A stretch of 64,000 bases of DNA from Desulfallas thermosapovorans DSM 6562 (lineage in GTDB: Bacteria > Bacillota > Desulfotomaculia > Desulfotomaculales > Desulfallaceae): contig NZ_VNHM01000001.1 in assembly GCF_008124625.1 (NCBI RefSeq), positions 291,003 to 355,002 of the forward strand. The letters are read 5' to 3'. Below the pieces are notes generated by a model, which did no database searches, was not told the origin of the DNA, and worked only from the letters and a program-made list of their open reading frames with translations. Of this stretch, positions 63,889 to 64,000 are shown in pieces. Numbering within the stretch: the stretch's first letter is position 1; every line of letters starts with the position of its first letter. The translations under genes and the position numbers were made by a program.

Positions 63889-64000
63889 TGGTCAAGCCCT
63901 CGACCTATTAGTACCGGTCCGCTGAACACATTGCTGTGCTTGCACGCCCGGCCTATCTACCTGGTAGTCTACCAGGGGTCTTACTCCACTGGCTGGATGG
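63889..64000 (-). rRNA. rrl: 23S ribosomal RNA, 3' end (continues past window)
   Basis: The - strand shows the conserved 23S 3' end: GTGTTCAGCGGACC, GGTACTAATAGGTCGAGGGC, TTGACCA. Only about 112 bases are inside the window. No tRNA gene lies between 23S and 5S. Confidence 0.93.

Overview
The window looks like chromosome of an anaerobic, endospore-forming Gram-positive bacterium of the class Clostridia, most likely the Desulfotomaculum/Pelotomaculum group of Peptococcaceae. This is inferred from gene order and content: a spo0B-like gene beside obgE, spoIVFA/spoIVFB, an H-type small acid-soluble spore protein, lonA next to a sporulation-type lonB, a T-box in front of valS, and minCDE joined to mreBCD and maf-radC. 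No sequence search was possible.

Region 1 (1-4655) is an accessory, CRISPR-related island. It holds the C-terminal part of a helical TPR-like protein (+), a convergent gene for a large protein that reads as CARF-HEPN-CARF (-), and a three-repeat CRISPR array. Beyond the array lies a leader-like segment with a duplicated 12-mer and a 13-bp palindrome. No cas1, cas2, cas6 or effector-complex gene is present. The CARF-HEPN-CARF protein is the strongest candidate for something unusual.

Region 2 (4656-8900) has a spore-photoproduct-lyase-type radical SAM protein, an Rsm22/METTL17-like methyltransferase with possible Fe-S cysteines, a Dps-like ferritin and a small RRM RNA-binding protein. Region 3 (8928-21952, all -) is a housekeeping and sporulation block: spoIVFA, spoIVFB, a radical SAM pair, rng, rplU, rpmA, spo0B-like, obgE, proB, proA, nadD. 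Region 4 (22141-33765, all -) is the shape and division cluster (folC, DUF4321, maf, radC, mreBCD, mrdA, minCDE, rodA). In it MinC lacks its FtsZ-inhibiting domain and PBP2 carries a long proline-rich tail.

Region 5 (33924-43674) has a short methyl-accepting protein, an iron-regulated feoA-feoB-Cys-rich operon behind a consensus promoter and two Fur-box-like palindromes, valS with T-box and promoter, a membrane protein, a lone NMT1-type solute-binding protein, sspH and hsp20. Region 6 (43921-54318) is the protein quality-control cluster engB-lonA, lonB, clpX-clpP-tig, with a three-PAS diguanylate cyclase transcribed the opposite way.

Region 7 (54375-63381) is acyl-CoA metabolism and small accessory genes: a stand-alone biotinyl carrier protein, thiolase, acyl-CoA dehydrogenase, a frameshifted DUF3298 gene, a MaoC dehydratase, DUF2512, cysteine synthase, sfsA, a crotonase-family protein and an EamA transporter. 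The window ends inside an rRNA operon on the - strand (5S complete, 3' end of 23S). No tRNA gene was recognised.
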